The notes: a model not told the origin generated them from the letters alone. Counted from the first letter of the stretch, positions 1-9,755 are shown. The stretch: DNA of 64,000 bases from an uncultured Gammaproteobacteria bacterium (GCA_913020715.1 CAJVZH010000002.1:62001-126000), one strand, 5' to 3'. Made by a program: numbers and translations.

Positions 1-1136
1 GTTTTTTGTCTGCGGGCGTCAATGTTGGTCTGCTAGGGCCAATGCCAACACCGGGTATTGCCTACTTAACTCAGGCATATGCGGCAACGGCTGGCGTCGT
101 AATTAGCGCCTCGCACAACCATTTTGAAGACAATGGCGTTAAATTCTTCTCCAAGAGCGGTCTAAAGTTAAGTGGCAAAGATCAAAAGGCTATCGAGAAG
201 AAACTGGAGGAGCCCATGGTCAGTGTTGACACGACAAATATTGGCAAGGCAGTTAGACATGACCAGGCGCTTGGACGATACATAGAATTTTGCAAGTCAA
301 CCTTCGATCGCTCGATTGACCTCTCGGGCGTGACAATGGTTGTTGATTGTGCGAACGGTGCCACTTATCATATTGCTCAGAACGTATTTGCCGAATTGGG
401 TGCTGAAGTTATTATGATCAATAATAAGCCAGACGGTTACAACATTAACCTAAATTGTGGCGCAACAGACACAAGGCATTTGCAACAAGAGGTGCTTAAG
501 CACGAAGCAGATCTTGGCATTGCTTTTGATGGCGATGGCGATCGCATGGTCATGGTCGATCACCAAGGTGAGCTGGTCGATGGCGATGAGTTGGTTTTTA
601 TTATTGCTAAGGCTTGGCATGCAAGTGGCGTACTGCCATCCGATACAGTGATTGGTACGCAAATGTCTAATTTAGGCATGCGTCATGCGCTTGCTAGTTT
701 GGACATTCAGTTTATTGAGGCGAACGTGGGCGACCGCTTTGTCATGGAGCAGATGAAATCGCACAACGCTACTTTGGGCGGCGAAGGCTCGGGGCACATT
801 ATTTGTCTTGACAAGACCACCTCTGGTGATGGCATTATTTCTGCATTGCAAGTGTTGGAAGTTGTGTGCAAGTCCGACAAGGCGCTCCATGACCTTAAAA
901 ACGAGATGATCAAATATCCTCAAGTTTTGATTAATGTTAAAACAGCGGATAAGATTGACTTAGAAAACCATGCGGAACTGAAGAAAACTATAAAGGCTGT
1001 TGAGTTGGAGCTGGGCGACGAGGGTCGTGTACTTATTCGAGCATCTGGCACCGAGTCCTTGATTCGAGTGATGGTAGAGGCGAGTGATTTAAGACTGGCC
1101 GAGGCGAGCGCTAAAAAACTAGCCGCAGTGCTTTAG
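1..1136 (+). CDS. glmM: Phosphoglucosamine mutase GlmM, 5' end cut by window edge
   Basis: Converts glucosamine-6-phosphate to glucosamine-1-phosphate for UDP-GlcNAc, the precursor of peptidoglycan and LPS; cytoplasmic. The reading frame is open to the left edge; compared with the 445-residue E. coli protein about the first 68 residues are missing, so the TTG at position 6 is an internal Leu codon and not the start. Visible are the GPMPTP segment, the phosphoserine loop (ISASHN), the metal-binding DGDGDR, the sugar-binding GEGSGH and the C-terminal phosphate loop [13 protein letters not shown]. Two normally conserved prolines are changed: SASHNP reads SASHNH (codon CAT near position 120) and SGTEP reads SGTES. 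The neighbour on the right is convergent. Family assignment is secure; full activity is inferred. Confidence 0.95.
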   Translation, partial: FLSAGVNVGLLGPMPTPGIAYLTQAYAATAGVVISASHNHFEDNGVKFFSKSGLKLSGKDQKAIEKKLEEPMVSVDTTNIGKAVRHDQALGRYIEFCKSTFDRSIDLSGVTMVVDCANGATYHIAQNVFAELGAEVIMINNKPDGYNINLNCGATDTRHLQQEVLKHEADLGIAFDGDGDRMVMVDHQGELVDGDELVFIIAKAWHASGVLPSDTVIGTQMSNLGMRHALASLDIQFIEANVGDRFVMEQMKSHNATLGGEGSGHIICLDKTTSGDGIISALQVLEVVCKSDKALHDLKNEMIKYPQVLINVKTADKIDLENHAELKKTIKAVELELGDEGRVLIRASGTESLIRVMVEASDLRLAEASAKKLAAVL

Positions 1137-1142
1137 GCTGCT

Positions 1143-2387
1143 CTAGCTGAAGTTAAAAGCAATCGGCAGCACCACAACCACCATAACAGACCACAGAGAG
1201 TAGATGGGTAGAAAGCTTGCAATCGTACTTTCTATGGATTGCTGTGTGTTGCCCAAGAAATTGTTCTGAATGCATTGGTAGGTTATCCGTATTAGGTGAA
1301 TAAATATAAGTATGTTGGCGCCCGTCACCGCTACGCGGTTTGGTGTTGTGCCCAACTCGGCCCAGCGATAGAGTATGGCGCTGAGCGCTATACCGTTCAC
1401 AATAAGCGTGGAAGTTAGTAAGCCGATATGGACAACGTTCATTAGTTTCGAGTCTTTTAGCGGATTGTGCCCGATAATATAAAAGACAGACATTGCCCAA
1501 GTGACAAGCAACAGGCCGTTAAAGATTATAAGAAATTCACGATCGTTATAAGGCGTCTTTCCTTGATAAACGGTGGCCACAAGATAAGCAGCGATTGTTA
1601 TAAAGAAAAGAGGAATAAAGATGCTCGACAACGTATTGGCAAAATTACTTTTTCGGTTTAGAATGAAGTCGTAAACATAACTAGCAACTGTGGGCGCAGC
1701 CACCAAGCCAAAAATAATGACGTAATCCATATAAAACTGCGAAATATCGATACCGATCAAGTCGAATAGTCCGATGCTGATTCCGGTAAGCACCGCCCCT
1801 CCCAAGCCAATTAACACCGTCAAAATAAACGCCTCACCTAGGTAGCCAAGGTATTCAATACGTTTGGTTGTTTGTCTCCAATTGGCGCCAACAAAAGCAA
1901 TCCCAAGGAGGGAGAGCATTAGCAATGGCATATGGATTTGTGACATGACGATGGAGTCGGAGTTGGTATTCTCTGGCATTTGCCAAGAGATAAGTGTGCA
2001 AAAAGTAACACCTGCTAGTAATAGGCGATTTCTTAGGCCGCCGTTTTTGAAATCGACAAAATAAAGAAGGATTGGCGTAACAAGAATGATCGGCAAAAAT
2101 CTTGGGTAAAACCAATCCTCTGCGAGTGAAAAAATGACTGGGAATTTCGCAAAAACACCTGCTAAAAGAGCAGTAGCGATAACGAAAAACAGTTTGTTTT
2201 CTTTACGAGAGACGCTGTTATTGATGTTATGTTTAAGCCTCGCTTGCCAAGTTTTTAAGGTCTCGGATTCCGGTTTGAGTTCAATAGCCTCACTTAGTGT
2301 TACTGAAAATGCTGCCCGATCTTTTTGATAGAGTGATTCTAGTTCGGCGTGATTATCGAGAGAGTTAATGATGCTGTTGTCGCTCAT
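1143..2387 (-). CDS. Multi-pass membrane protein, possibly DUF4153 family
   Basis: A 414-residue protein with a soluble, charged N-terminal part (about residues 1-65) followed by roughly ten hydrophobic segments, ending in a short tail after ...VLPIAFNFS. The arrangement, and stretches such as the GLFDLIGID loop followed by FGLVAAPTVASYVYDF, recall DUF4153 inner-membrane proteins, but I do not see a motif that proves it. Function unknown. It is convergent with glmM (6 bases apart) and divergent from the TauE-type gene, so it is probably transcribed alone. Confidence 0.75.
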   Translation of the reverse strand: MSDNSIINSLDNHAELESLYQKDRAAFSVTLSEAIELKPESETLKTWQARLKHNINNSVSRKENKLFFVIATALLAGVFAKFPVIFSLAEDWFYPRFLPIILVTPILLYFVDFKNGGLRNRLLLAGVTFCTLISWQMPENTNSDSIVMSQIHMPLLMLSLLGIAFVGANWRQTTKRIEYLGYLGEAFILTVLIGLGGAVLTGISIGLFDLIGIDISQFYMDYVIIFGLVAAPTVASYVYDFILNRKSNFANTLSSIFIPLFFITIAAYLVATVYQGKTPYNDREFLIIFNGLLLVTWAMSVFYIIGHNPLKDSKLMNVVHIGLLTSTLIVNGIALSAILYRWAELGTTPNRVAVTGANILIFIHLIRITYQCIQNNFLGNTQQSIESTIASFLPIYSLWSVMVVVVLPIAFNFS

Positions 2388-2465
2388 ATAATACTTATTT
2401 GATTGTGTTTTGCTATCGAGTATAAACTATGCCAATGTGGCTTAAGCCAAACTTAGACTGCTGGG

Positions 2466-2489
2466 TATAATGACGATTTTTCGTTATTA
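2466..2489 (+). promoter_or_regulatory. -10 box with overlapping imperfect palindrome before tauE-type gene
   Basis: A perfect TATAAT lies at 2466-2471, 35 bases before the ATG at 2507. An imperfect inverted repeat, TAATGACGA (2468-2476) and TCGTTATTA (2481-2489) around TTTT, covers the -10 and the expected start of transcription. The -35 region is poor. The placement suits a repressor site, though the binding protein is unknown. Confidence 0.45.
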
Positions 2490-2506
2490 CGATTCTTTGA
2501 GGGTAG

Positions 2507-3244
2507 ATGGAGTTTTCAACACTACAATTTGCGTTTGTTTTATTAATCTTTTGCTGGACAGGTTTTGTTCGTACAGGTTTTGGTTTTGGGGGTGCGGCCT
2601 TAGGTTTGCCTTTTATGCTTTTGGTGGCTGGCTCGCCAATTGACTGGTTGCCAATCATCGGTCTACATCTACTGTTTTTTTCTGGGTTATCTCTTGCTAA
2701 GGCATTAAAGCAGGTTGACTGGAAATATTTTAAAAAATCACTGCGCTGGATTTTGCCCGCCAAAATAGTTGGCGTTATTGGTCTTTTAAGCCTCCCCCCA
2801 AATGTTATGACGGTGATTGTTTATTCAATCACCAGTTTCTACGCTCTAACTTGGCTACTTAATTACAGCATTAGTTCTAACAAAAACTGGCTTGATAATG
2901 TTCTGTTGGTTTTAGGTGGATATATTTCCGGCACTTCTTTGACGGGTGCGCCACTGATTGTTGCAGTCTACATGCGTAAGATTGCCAAAGAGCAGCTCAG
3001 AAACACACTGTTCGTTTTGTGGTTTTTCTTGGTTAGTATAAAAATGGGCGCTTTTGTAGCAGTTGACATTCATATTGATTGGCAATATGCCTTAATGCTA
3101 CTTCCTGCAGCTGGTGTGGGTCATTATTTTGGCTTGAAGGTGCACGCTAAATTGATGGAGAACGATCAACAATTTAAGCGCTGGCTTGGTGGCGGGCTAC
3201 TTATCGTTTGTGCGATTGGAATGACTAAACTGTATTTGGGTTAA
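2507..3244 (+). CDS. TauE/SafE family membrane protein (putative sulfite/organosulfonate exporter)
   Basis: A 245-residue protein with about seven or eight membrane segments. The N-terminal helix with GFVRTGFGFGGAALGLPFML, and the second related half beginning near GGYISGTSLTGAPLI, are the two-fold repeat typical of the TauE/SafE (DUF81) family, members of which move sulfite, sulfoacetate or related anions across the inner membrane. The ATG at 2507 has GAGGG about five bases upstream. The gene meets the convergent Lrp-type regulator end to end (stop codons adjacent at 3244/3245) and lies close to sulfite reductase, which makes a sulfur anion a reasonable but unproven substrate. Confidence 0.85.
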   Translation: MEFSTLQFAFVLLIFCWTGFVRTGFGFGGAALGLPFMLLVAGSPIDWLPIIGLHLLFFSGLSLAKALKQVDWKYFKKSLRWILPAKIVGVIGLLSLPPNVMTVIVYSITSFYALTWLLNYSISSNKNWLDNVLLVLGGYISGTSLTGAPLIVAVYMRKIAKEQLRNTLFVLWFFLVSIKMGAFVAVDIHIDWQYALMLLPAAGVGHYFGLKVHAKLMENDQQFKRWLGGGLLIVCAIGMTKLYLG

Positions 3245-3703
3245 TTATTGATTATCCAGTGGTAGCTCTGTGGTGAACTTGATTTCTTCAATGGCAAAAT
3301 TTGAAGTCACCTTGAGAAACGGCACTTGTTCGATTAAACGCTTATAAAAGCCATCATAACTGTCAATATCGCCGACAATCACCTTGAGTAGGTAGTCGAT
3401 CTCACCGCTCATGCGGTAGCACTCAAGAACCTCTGGGAAATCTTTAATTGTTTCCGCGAAAATTTTGATTTTCTCTTGATCGTGAGTGTTGATAGTTACG
3501 AACACAATGGCGGTGACATTGAGTCCTGCGCGCTTGCGATTAATCAAAGAAACCGTCTTATTAATAAAGCCCAGTTTTTTTAGTTGATTGATTCGCTTCC
3601 AGCAAGGCGTGGTTGATAAATGCACCTCCTTAGATAGCTGCTGCACGGTCATCTCGGCATTTTTTTGCAGTAAATCCAGTAGTTTTCTATCGATTGCATC
3701 CAT
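3245..3703 (-). CDS. Lrp/AsnC family transcriptional regulator
   Basis: A 152-residue protein with an N-terminal winged helix-turn-helix (MDAIDRKLLDLLQKNAEMTVQQLSKEV..STTPCWKRINQLKKLGFI, about residues 1-50) and a C-terminal RAM/AsnC effector domain (about 65-145, with the CYRMSGEIDYLLKV strand). Such proteins bind amino acids or similar small molecules and form octamers on DNA. It is divergent from cysI, with 145 bases between the start codons, and convergent with the TauE-type gene. Control of itself and of cysI or the exporter is a likely but inferred role; the intergenic direct repeats at 3736-3788 are candidate sites. Confidence 0.92.
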   Translation of the reverse strand: MDAIDRKLLDLLQKNAEMTVQQLSKEVHLSTTPCWKRINQLKKLGFINKTVSLINRKRAGLNVTAIVFVTINTHDQEKIKIFAETIKDFPEVLECYRMSGEIDYLLKVIVGDIDSYDGFYKRLIEQVPFLKVTSNFAIEEIKFTTELPLDNQ

Positions 3704-3735
3704 ATTCTATCCCGAAAAAAAGCTAATAATGAAAT

Positions 3736-3788
3736 TTTTTTCTATAATTTGCGAGTATACCAGTATATAAGTATTATTTTTTCTATAA
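3736..3788. repeat. Pair of 12-bp direct repeats between lrp-type gene and cysI
   Basis: TTTTTTCTATAA occurs at 3736-3747 and again at 3777-3788, 41 bases apart, close to four helical turns, in a very AT-rich divergent promoter region. The spacing puts both copies on the same face of the helix, as expected for a multimeric regulator of the Lrp type. A TATAAT at 3814-3819 may be the cysI -10. Direct observation for the repeat; the role is inferred. Confidence 0.5.
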
Positions 3789-3848
3789 ATGTGTAATATG
3801 TAGCATATGATACTATAATTGTTGGTATATCTTATTTGAGTGAATCTT

Positions 3849-5486
3849 ATGTACCAATACAATGCAGATGACACGGCTTTTTTAGTTGAGCGTGTTGATC
3901 AATTTGAGAAACAGTTAAAACGTTATTTAGCGGGCGATTTAGATGCGCTCAAATTCAGAAGCCTTCGTCTCAGAAATGGCCTCTACATGGAGTTGCATGC
4001 CCACATGTTGCGTGTGGCAATCCCTTACGGCATACTTAATACTGAGCAACTCAGAGCTTTGGCTGATGTGGCCGATAAGTACGACCGTGGCTTTGGTCAT
4101 TTCACGACCAGACAAAATATTCAATACAATTGGATTGAGCTGCCTGAAATTGCTAATTTATTGCGCGATCTTTCTGCAGTGGGATTACACGCTATTCAAA
4201 CTAGTGGCAAGGCAATGCGTAATATTACCGCGGACCCTTTCTCAGGCTTAACTGAAGATGAAGTGGAAGATGCGAGACCTTATTGTGAACTTGTTCGACG
4301 TTGGTTTAACATCCATCCAGAATTTTCGTGGCTGCCAAGTAAGTTTAAAATGGCCATTAATGGCGCGAAGTTAGATGAAACTGCGCTGCAAATTCACGAT
4401 CTTGGACTGAAAATCGTGAAAAACGATGCGGGCGAATTAGGCTTTGCAAGTTATGTTGGTGGCGGCCTTGGCGCTGCGCCAATGGTGGGTCCAGAAATTC
4501 ACCCATTTGTTCCGGTCGAAGATATTCTTAGTTACCTTGAGTCGGTTCTTAGGATTTACAATCTAAAAGGGCGTAGAGATAACCTTAAGCGCCTGCGTAT
4601 TAAGTTCTTGGTTCGTGAGCACGGTGCTGCAGAATTCGCAAAAATGGTCGATGAAGACTGGCAACACGGCAAAGACGATCCGGAATTAAAACTCAACATG
4701 GAAGAGCTGGCAAAATTAAAACAAGATTTTGCTCTACCTGTAAAACCACTAGATTTAGGCGACTTTAAAGACACTCTAGACATTAATTACAGTATTTGGA
4801 AAACGAACAATGTTAGGGCGCATAAGATAGCGGGTTACAGTGTAGTAAATATTTCCCTAACGCAACTTGGTACAGCCCCAGGTGATGCGACTTCTGGACA
4901 AATGAGAATGATTGCCGATTTGGCGGATAAGTACTCTAATTCAGAATTAAGAACGACAAAACGTCAAAACCTTGTATTTCCTTATGTAAGGAAAGATCAG
5001 GTGCATGCGTTGTGGCAGGATCTGGATAAAAGTGATTTGGCCAGTCCACACCACGGCACGTTGGCCCACGTTGTGGCCTGTCCAGGCGCAGATTATTGCG
5101 ATTTGGCTAAGGCAGTATCTATTCCAATCGCACAGCAAGTTCAACAGCGTTTTGATGATATGGACAAGTTATACGATATTGGCCCAATTAATATCAATAT
5201 TTCGGGCTGTGAAAATTCATGCGGCCATCACCATATTGCCGATATTGGGCTTTTGGGCCTGAAAAAGAACGAGCAAGAGTTTTATCAAATTACACTCGCC
5301 GGTGAAACACTGCAAGAAACGATTATCGGTAGGAAGCTTGGACGTTCAATTGCTGGCGCTGAAGTGGTCGATGCGATTGAAGACATTGTCAATATTTACC
5401 TAGAAAATAGAGAAGAGGGTGAAAACTTTGTTGACGCTTTTAAGCGCATTGGTATTGCCCCGTTTAAGGAGAAGGTCTATGGTTGA
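3849..5486 (+). CDS. cysI: Assimilatory nitrite/sulfite reductase hemoprotein (CysI type)
   Basis: Reduces sulfite to sulfide with six electrons using siroheme coupled to a [4Fe-4S] cluster; cytoplasmic. The 545-residue protein aligns along its length with the Pseudomonas-type CysI. The four cluster/siroheme cysteines are present as CPGADYC (C411, C417) and GCENSC (C454, C458). I chose ATG 3849, which has GAG eight bases upstream, over the in-frame GTG at 3840. No CysJ flavoprotein is seen; this subtype normally takes electrons from ferredoxin or another donor. It overlaps the DUF934 gene by 8 bases, the usual arrangement for this CysI type. Nitrite reduction is the alternative, but the context favours sulfite. 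Confidence 0.93.
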   Translation: MYQYNADDTAFLVERVDQFEKQLKRYLAGDLDALKFRSLRLRNGLYMELHAHMLRVAIPYGILNTEQLRALADVADKYDRGFGHFTTRQNIQYNWIELPEIANLLRDLSAVGLHAIQTSGKAMRNITADPFSGLTEDEVEDARPYCELVRRWFNIHPEFSWLPSKFKMAINGAKLDETALQIHDLGLKIVKNDAGELGFASYVGGGLGAAPMVGPEIHPFVPVEDILSYLESVLRIYNLKGRRDNLKRLRIKFLVREHGAAEFAKMVDEDWQHGKDDPELKLNMEELAKLKQDFALPVKPLDLGDFKDTLDINYSIWKTNNVRAHKIAGYSVVNISLTQLGTAPGDATSGQMRMIADLADKYSNSELRTTKRQNLVFPYVRKDQVHALWQDLDKSDLASPHHGTLAHVVACPGADYCDLAKAVSIPIAQQVQQRFDDMDKLYDIGPININISGCENSCGHHHIADIGLLGLKKNEQEFYQITLAGETLQETIIGRKLGRSIAGAEVVDAIEDIVNIYLENREEGENFVDAFKRIGIAPFKEKVYG

Positions 5487-5919
5487 AGATAGCGAGATTA
5501 TTAGTGTTGTCAATGAACAGGGTAAGGTTATCGAATTGCTAAGTGTGAATGAATGGGTTGCTAATGTTGATAGCGGCGTCAAGTCGGGCAAAGGCGTTGT
5601 TGTTACACCGGCAGATGATGTTGGATTATTGCAGGAGAGTCTGCATAAAATTCCATTAATTGCGTTGGATTTTGTTAGCTTTGACGATGGTCGTGGCTAT
5701 TCTCAGGCGACATTGATCCGCAAAAGGTGGAGTTATAGCGGCGAAATTCGTGGCATTAATGCGCACCTTGATCAGTTGCAATTTATGCTGAGATCGGGTG
5801 TTAATACTTACGACTTGCAAGAGCAATACCAAGGCTCTAATGAGCATGATTATACGCATGGCTTTAGTATTTGTTACCAAGTGGCAGCAAATAACGCCGA
5901 TATGAAAGAGAAGTTTTAG
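5479..5919 (+). CDS. DUF934 family protein (CysI partner)
   Basis: A 146-residue protein beginning MVEDSEIISVVNEQGK, of the DUF934 family (COG3749), whose members sit directly after the siroheme sulfite/nitrite reductase in many proteobacteria and are thought to help it, possibly in electron delivery or assembly; the molecular role is not established. Conserved features are the FDDGRGYSQATLIRKRW block and the REI RGINAHLDQLQFMLRSG-like C-terminal part. The ATG at 5479 has a strong AAGGAGAAGG ribosome site and lies inside the end of cysI, so the two are translationally coupled. Confidence 0.88.
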   Translation: MVEDSEIISVVNEQGKVIELLSVNEWVANVDSGVKSGKGVVVTPADDVGLLQESLHKIPLIALDFVSFDDGRGYSQATLIRKRWSYSGEIRGINAHLDQLQFMLRSGVNTYDLQEQYQGSNEHDYTHGFSICYQVAANNADMKEKF

Positions 5920-5946
5920 TAAGGTCACACTCTAAGAGGCATTGTA

Positions 5947-6156
5947 ATGAAAGAGAAAACTTCTAGATCGGTTTGGAAAACGATCTCTTGGCGAATTATA
6001 GCCACAATGGATACAGTGATTATTTCCTACTTAATTACCGGCAACCTTAAGATGGCGGCCTCCATTGGCTCTATCGAAGTAGTAACAAAGGTTTTTCTTT
6101 ATTATTATCACGAACGTGCCTGGAACAAAATTTCTTTTGGCAGGGGGCTAACGTAG
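5947..6156 (+). CDS. DUF2061 small membrane protein
   Basis: A 69-residue protein with the DUF2061 pattern: RSVWKTISWRIIATMDTVIISYLITG, then a second hydrophobic stretch ending KVFLYYYHERAWNKI. Two predicted membrane segments. DUF2061 genes often sit in sulfur-assimilation clusters, as here 27 bases after the DUF934 gene, but the function is unknown. AAGAGGC precedes the ATG at suitable distance. Confidence 0.88.
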   Translation: MKEKTSRSVWKTISWRIIATMDTVIISYLITGNLKMAASIGSIEVVTKVFLYYYHERAWNKISFGRGLT

Positions 6157-6195
6157 GATGGCAATGGAGAAGGTATTTAGTTTAAAATTCGCCTC

Positions 6196-6771
6196 ATGAA
6201 TGAGTATGTATTAATCCTTGTTAGCACCATATTGGTCAACAATTTTGTCTTAGTCAAGTTTTTGGGTTTGTGCCCGTTTATGGGTGTCTCCAATAAAATG
6301 GATACCGCAATCGGCATGGGCTTCGCCACCACTTTTGTCCTCACATTAGCCAGTATTACGAGCTATTTGATTAACACTTATTTGTTAATTCCATTTGAGC
6401 TCGAATACCTTAGAACCATTGCCTTCATCGTCACTATTGCAGCTGTAGTAGGCTTTACAGAGCTTGTCGTCAACAAGACCTCGCCAGTATTACATCAATC
6501 ACTCGGCGTATTTTTGCCGCTTATTACAACCAACTGTGCAGTGCTCGGCGTTGCTTTGTTAAACGTCGGTGAAAGTAATAGCTTTCTCCAGTCTGGAGTA
6601 TACGGCTTTGGTGCTGCGGTCGGTTTTTCTTTTGTGTTGGTGTTGTTTTCTGGTATTCGCGAACGGATCGAATCTGCCAATGTCCCTGAAATATTTAAGG
6701 GCGTGCCGATTGCGCTGATTACAGCGGGGCTAATGTCAATGGCCTTTATGGGCTTTATTGGTTTGGTGTAA
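6196..6771 (+). CDS. rnfA: Rnf complex membrane subunit A
   Basis: A 191-residue protein with six membrane segments and the conserved opening [20 protein letters not shown]. RnfA and its homologue RnfE form the membrane core of the ion-translocating ferredoxin:NAD+ oxidoreductase, where each half contributes cysteine ligands to an iron-sulfur centre within the membrane. First gene of a tight operon rnfABCDG, 39 bases after the DUF2061 gene. Length matches E. coli RsxA (193). Confidence 0.96.
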   Translation: MNEYVLILVSTILVNNFVLVKFLGLCPFMGVSNKMDTAIGMGFATTFVLTLASITSYLINTYLLIPFELEYLRTIAFIVTIAAVVGFTELVVNKTSPVLHQSLGVFLPLITTNCAVLGVALLNVGESNSFLQSGVYGFGAAVGFSFVLVLFSGIRERIESANVPEIFKGVPIALITAGLMSMAFMGFIGLV

Positions 6772-6780
6772 GGGTCTCTA

Positions 6781-7323
6781 ATGATTGACGCGGTTTCTAT
6801 ACTCTCTATATTGGCACTTGTCTTGGGTCTTGTGCTCGGCTATGCTGCAATTCGCTACAGGGTAGAAGGTAACCCCTTGGTCGATCAAATTGATGCCATT
6901 TTGCCGCAAACTCAATGCGGCCAGTGTGATTTCCCGGGCTGTCGCCCTTACGCTGAAGCAATTGCCAGTGGCGAGGCTGAAATAAATCAGTGCCCACCCG
7001 GCGGCCAAGACGGTGTTGACGCTTTAGCGGAACTATTGGACGTGGAAACCTTGCTCCTAAATGCAGAGCACGGTGAAACTAAGCCAAAGCGAATTGCCGT
7101 GGTTGACGAGCAAGTTTGCATCGGCTGCACACTCTGTATTCAAGCTTGTCCAGTGGATGCTTTTGTTGGCTCCTCTAAGGTGATGACGCAGGTGATTGCC
7201 GCTGAATGCACTGGCTGTGATCTGTGTTTGCCGGTTTGTCCGGTGGATTGTATTGACATGGTTGAAGTAAAGCCGACGCTGAATACTTTTGTGCCTAATG
7301 TTGGAGAGTTGGCGAGTGTCTAA
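6781..7323 (+). CDS. rnfB: Rnf complex iron-sulfur subunit B
   Basis: A 180-residue electron-transfer subunit: an N-terminal membrane anchor (about residues 5-25), a single [4Fe-4S] domain with CGQCDFPGC and a following C in NQCPPGG, and two ferredoxin-type clusters [12 protein letters not shown] and [12 protein letters not shown]. Passes electrons between ferredoxin or RnfC and the membrane subunits. Starts 9 bases after rnfA and overlaps the rnfC start by 8 bases. Confidence 0.96.
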   Translation: MIDAVSILSILALVLGLVLGYAAIRYRVEGNPLVDQIDAILPQTQCGQCDFPGCRPYAEAIASGEAEINQCPPGGQDGVDALAELLDVETLLLNAEHGETKPKRIAVVDEQVCIGCTLCIQACPVDAFVGSSKVMTQVIAAECTGCDLCLPVCPVDCIDMVEVKPTLNTFVPNVGELASV

Positions 7324-8833
7324 GTTTACGTTTAAAGGTGGCCTTGTACTCGAAAATCCTTTTCCTGCTAAGGAGATTGACCTTATTCGTATTCCTTTAC
7401 CAGACAAGGTTGTATTGCCCATGCAGCAAAGAATTGGCGAGCAGGCCAAGCCGTGCGTTAGTGTGGGTGAACATGTGTTGACAGGTCAAGTAATTGCCAC
7501 TATTGATGACGATCGTTGTGCGCCAGTGCACGCTTCGATTTCCGGCACTGTTGTCGCAATTGACAACCAAGTAATGGCCCATCAATCGGGCCTCAAAGCT
7601 CTTTGCGTTACCATTGAGTCCGATGGTGAAGATGAATGGATAGATAACTCTGTCGCTTGTACTGAGAATTACGACTTTTGTACACCGGACACCATTTATA
7701 ACAAAATCCGCCTCTCGGGCATTGTTGGCATGGGTGGCGCGGGTTTTCCGACGCACACCAAAGTGCAATTTGCCGAAGGTTGTCACACGTTAATTGTCAA
7801 CGCTACAGAGTGTGAGCCGGGCATTATGTGCGATGACGCCCTAATGCAGGCTTATCCTACCAAGGTTATTCGAGGTGTGGAAGTGTTGCTGCATATTTGT
7901 GGCGCTGAAAAAGCCATCATCGCCATTGAGGACGATAAAAAAGAGTCCATCAAACTGCTTAAGAAGTTTTGCAAGAATGAGCGAATTACCATTGAGGCGA
8001 TACCGACTAAATACACTTCGGGCGCTGAAAAAATATTAGTAAAATCGCTGCTAGGTATTGAAATTCCATCCGGTGGGTACGCCTCCGATGTTGGCGTTCT
8101 TTGTCAAAATGTAGGAACATTGGTTGCTATCTTTGATGCTGTGGTTGAAAACAGGCCGCTTATTTCTCGTGTTGTTACGGTTACTGGAAGCGCCATCAAA
8201 GAGCCAAAAAATCTCCAAGTAAGACTGGGTGCAAGTTACGACTATGTTCTCGGTTTTGCTGACATTGACCCAGGGGAAAACGATATTCGCATGGCAGGAA
8301 TGATGATGGGTGTCGATCTTAAAGGTACAGATTACTCCATCAGCAAAAACACCAATTGTATTTTTGTTAATAAACCGATTGAAAAAGCCGCTGCACAAGA
8401 ATGTATACGTTGCGGCATGTGCAATACTGTTTGTCCGATGGAATTACTACCACAACAACTGTATTGGTATTCTAAGAGCTCGAATATTGAAAAGGCCTTG
8501 GATTATAATTTGTTGGATTGTATAGAGTGCGGCTGTTGTTCGCACGTTTGTCCGAGCAACATTCCATTGGTTGATTATTATCAGTTTGCCAAGGCGTTGA
8601 ATAGACAGCAAACCAAGGAAAAAGTACAGACAGACAACGCCAGAGAGCGTTTTGAATTTCGCGAATTTCGTCTCGAAAGAAATAAACAAGAGCGCGCGGA
8701 AATGATGGAAGCGAAGAAAAAAGCGCTAAAGGAAAAAATGGCAAAAGACAAGGTGCAAAAAGAAGCCATTGCGGCAGCTCAAGAGCGCGTGAATGCGGCC
8801 AAAACTGCAAAGGAGTTAGAAGATGCGAGATAA
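7316..8833 (+). CDS. rnfC: Rnf complex NADH-binding subunit C
   Basis: A 505-residue peripheral subunit that binds FMN and NADH. It has an N-terminal lipoyl-like domain, a Rossmann-type flavin/NADH region with [13 protein letters not shown], and two ferredoxin motifs [12 protein letters not shown] and [12 protein letters not shown]. The C-terminal 75 or so residues are a charged K/E/A-rich helix, much shorter than the long repetitive tail of E. coli RsxC (740 residues). I place the start at GTG 7316 ([14 protein letters not shown]), preceded by GGAGAG with seven bases' spacing and overlapping the rnfB stop; an upstream in-frame ATG at 7289 would add nine unlikely residues. Confidence 0.94.
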   Translation: MSKFTFKGGLVLENPFPAKEIDLIRIPLPDKVVLPMQQRIGEQAKPCVSVGEHVLTGQVIATIDDDRCAPVHASISGTVVAIDNQVMAHQSGLKALCVTIESDGEDEWIDNSVACTENYDFCTPDTIYNKIRLSGIVGMGGAGFPTHTKVQFAEGCHTLIVNATECEPGIMCDDALMQAYPTKVIRGVEVLLHICGAEKAIIAIEDDKKESIKLLKKFCKNERITIEAIPTKYTSGAEKILVKSLLGIEIPSGGYASDVGVLCQNVGTLVAIFDAVVENRPLISRVVTVTGSAIKEPKNLQVRLGASYDYVLGFADIDPGENDIRMAGMMMGVDLKGTDYSISKNTNCIFVNKPIEKAAAQECIRCGMCNTVCPMELLPQQLYWYSKSSNIEKALDYNLLDCIECGCCSHVCPSNIPLVDYYQFAKALNRQQTKEKVQTDNARERFEFREFRLERNKQERAEMMEAKKKALKEKMAKDKVQKEAIAAAQERVNAAKTAKELEDAR

Positions 8834-9755
8834 GGTGATGGGCACCAATCAGGTAATGCGCCAAGTGATTTACGCACTTGTCCTAGGCGTTGCTGCGCAA
8901 GTGGTTTTCTTCGGGTTTTCGGTGTTGGTTCAGATTGCATTGGCAATTGTCACAGCTCTCAGTGCAGAAGCTTTGGTGCTGCGCATGCGCGGTATACAGA
9001 TTACTCCATCCCTGTGTGATGGCTCTGCCGTTCTTACTGCTGTTTTATTAGCGATTGCTATTCCAAGCATTGCCCCGTGGTGGATTATTGTTCTGGGTGT
9101 TTTGTTTGCTATTGTTTTTGGTAAGCAATTGTTTGGCGGCCTCGGCAATAACCCGTTTAACCCCGCCATGCTTGGCTATGCTTTCTTGTTGGTTTCATAC
9201 CCACTGCAAATGACACAGTGGCCGTCTGAGTTTCAGGGTGTATTGAGTATTTTTGAGCTCTCTGCTGTGGACGCACTAACCGGTGCCACTAATCTGGATT
9301 ACACCAAAACTCAGTTGATGCTTGGGGAGAGTATCGGCGCACTAACATTCGAAAATATTAGTCAAATGTGGATTAATCTTGGCTTCTTAGTGGGCGGCAT
9401 CTATCTATTGTTGCGCCGAATTGTTTTTTGGCATATTCCACTTTCTTTAGTCCTTGGCTTGGTATTGATGTCAGGTGTTTTGTATTTGATAGATCCGAGC
9501 AGCTACTCTTCACCGGCTTTTCATTTGATTAATGGCGCCACTATGTTGGCGGCCTTTTTCATTGCTACCGACCCGGTTTCTGCCAGCACAACCCCGTTGG
9601 GTAGGTTGATTTATGGTTTTTCAATCGGTGTGATTATTATCGTTATTCGGGTATTTGGCGGCTACCCAGACGCTGTCGCTTTTGCCGTACTATTAATGAA
9701 TATTACCGTGCCATTGATTGATTATTACACACAACCGAAGGTGTTTGGAAAATGA
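8823..9755 (+). CDS. rnfD: Rnf complex flavin-bearing membrane subunit D
   Basis: A 310-residue membrane protein of the NqrB/RnfD family with about ten helices. The motif DALTGAT (near residue 155) carries the threonine that takes covalent FMN in this family. Landmarks are FGGLGNNPFNPAMLGYAFLL and the later HLINGATMLAAFFIATDPV. ATG 8823 follows AAGGAG by seven bases and lies inside the end of rnfC (11-base overlap). Confidence 0.95.
   Translation: MRDKVMGTNQVMRQVIYALVLGVAAQVVFFGFSVLVQIALAIVTALSAEALVLRMRGIQITPSLCDGSAVLTAVLLAIAIPSIAPWWIIVLGVLFAIVFGKQLFGGLGNNPFNPAMLGYAFLLVSYPLQMTQWPSEFQGVLSIFELSAVDALTGATNLDYTKTQLMLGESIGALTFENISQMWINLGFLVGGIYLLLRRIVFWHIPLSLVLGLVLMSGVLYLIDPSSYSSPAFHLINGATMLAAFFIATDPVSASTTPLGRLIYGFSIGVIIIVIRVFGGYPDAVAFAVLLMNITVPLIDYYTQPKVFGK

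Noticed and set aside
5419-5478. Longer start for the DUF934 gene at 5419
   Set aside because: The extra twenty residues are coded inside cysI, have no family match, and ATG 5479 has an excellent ribosome site.
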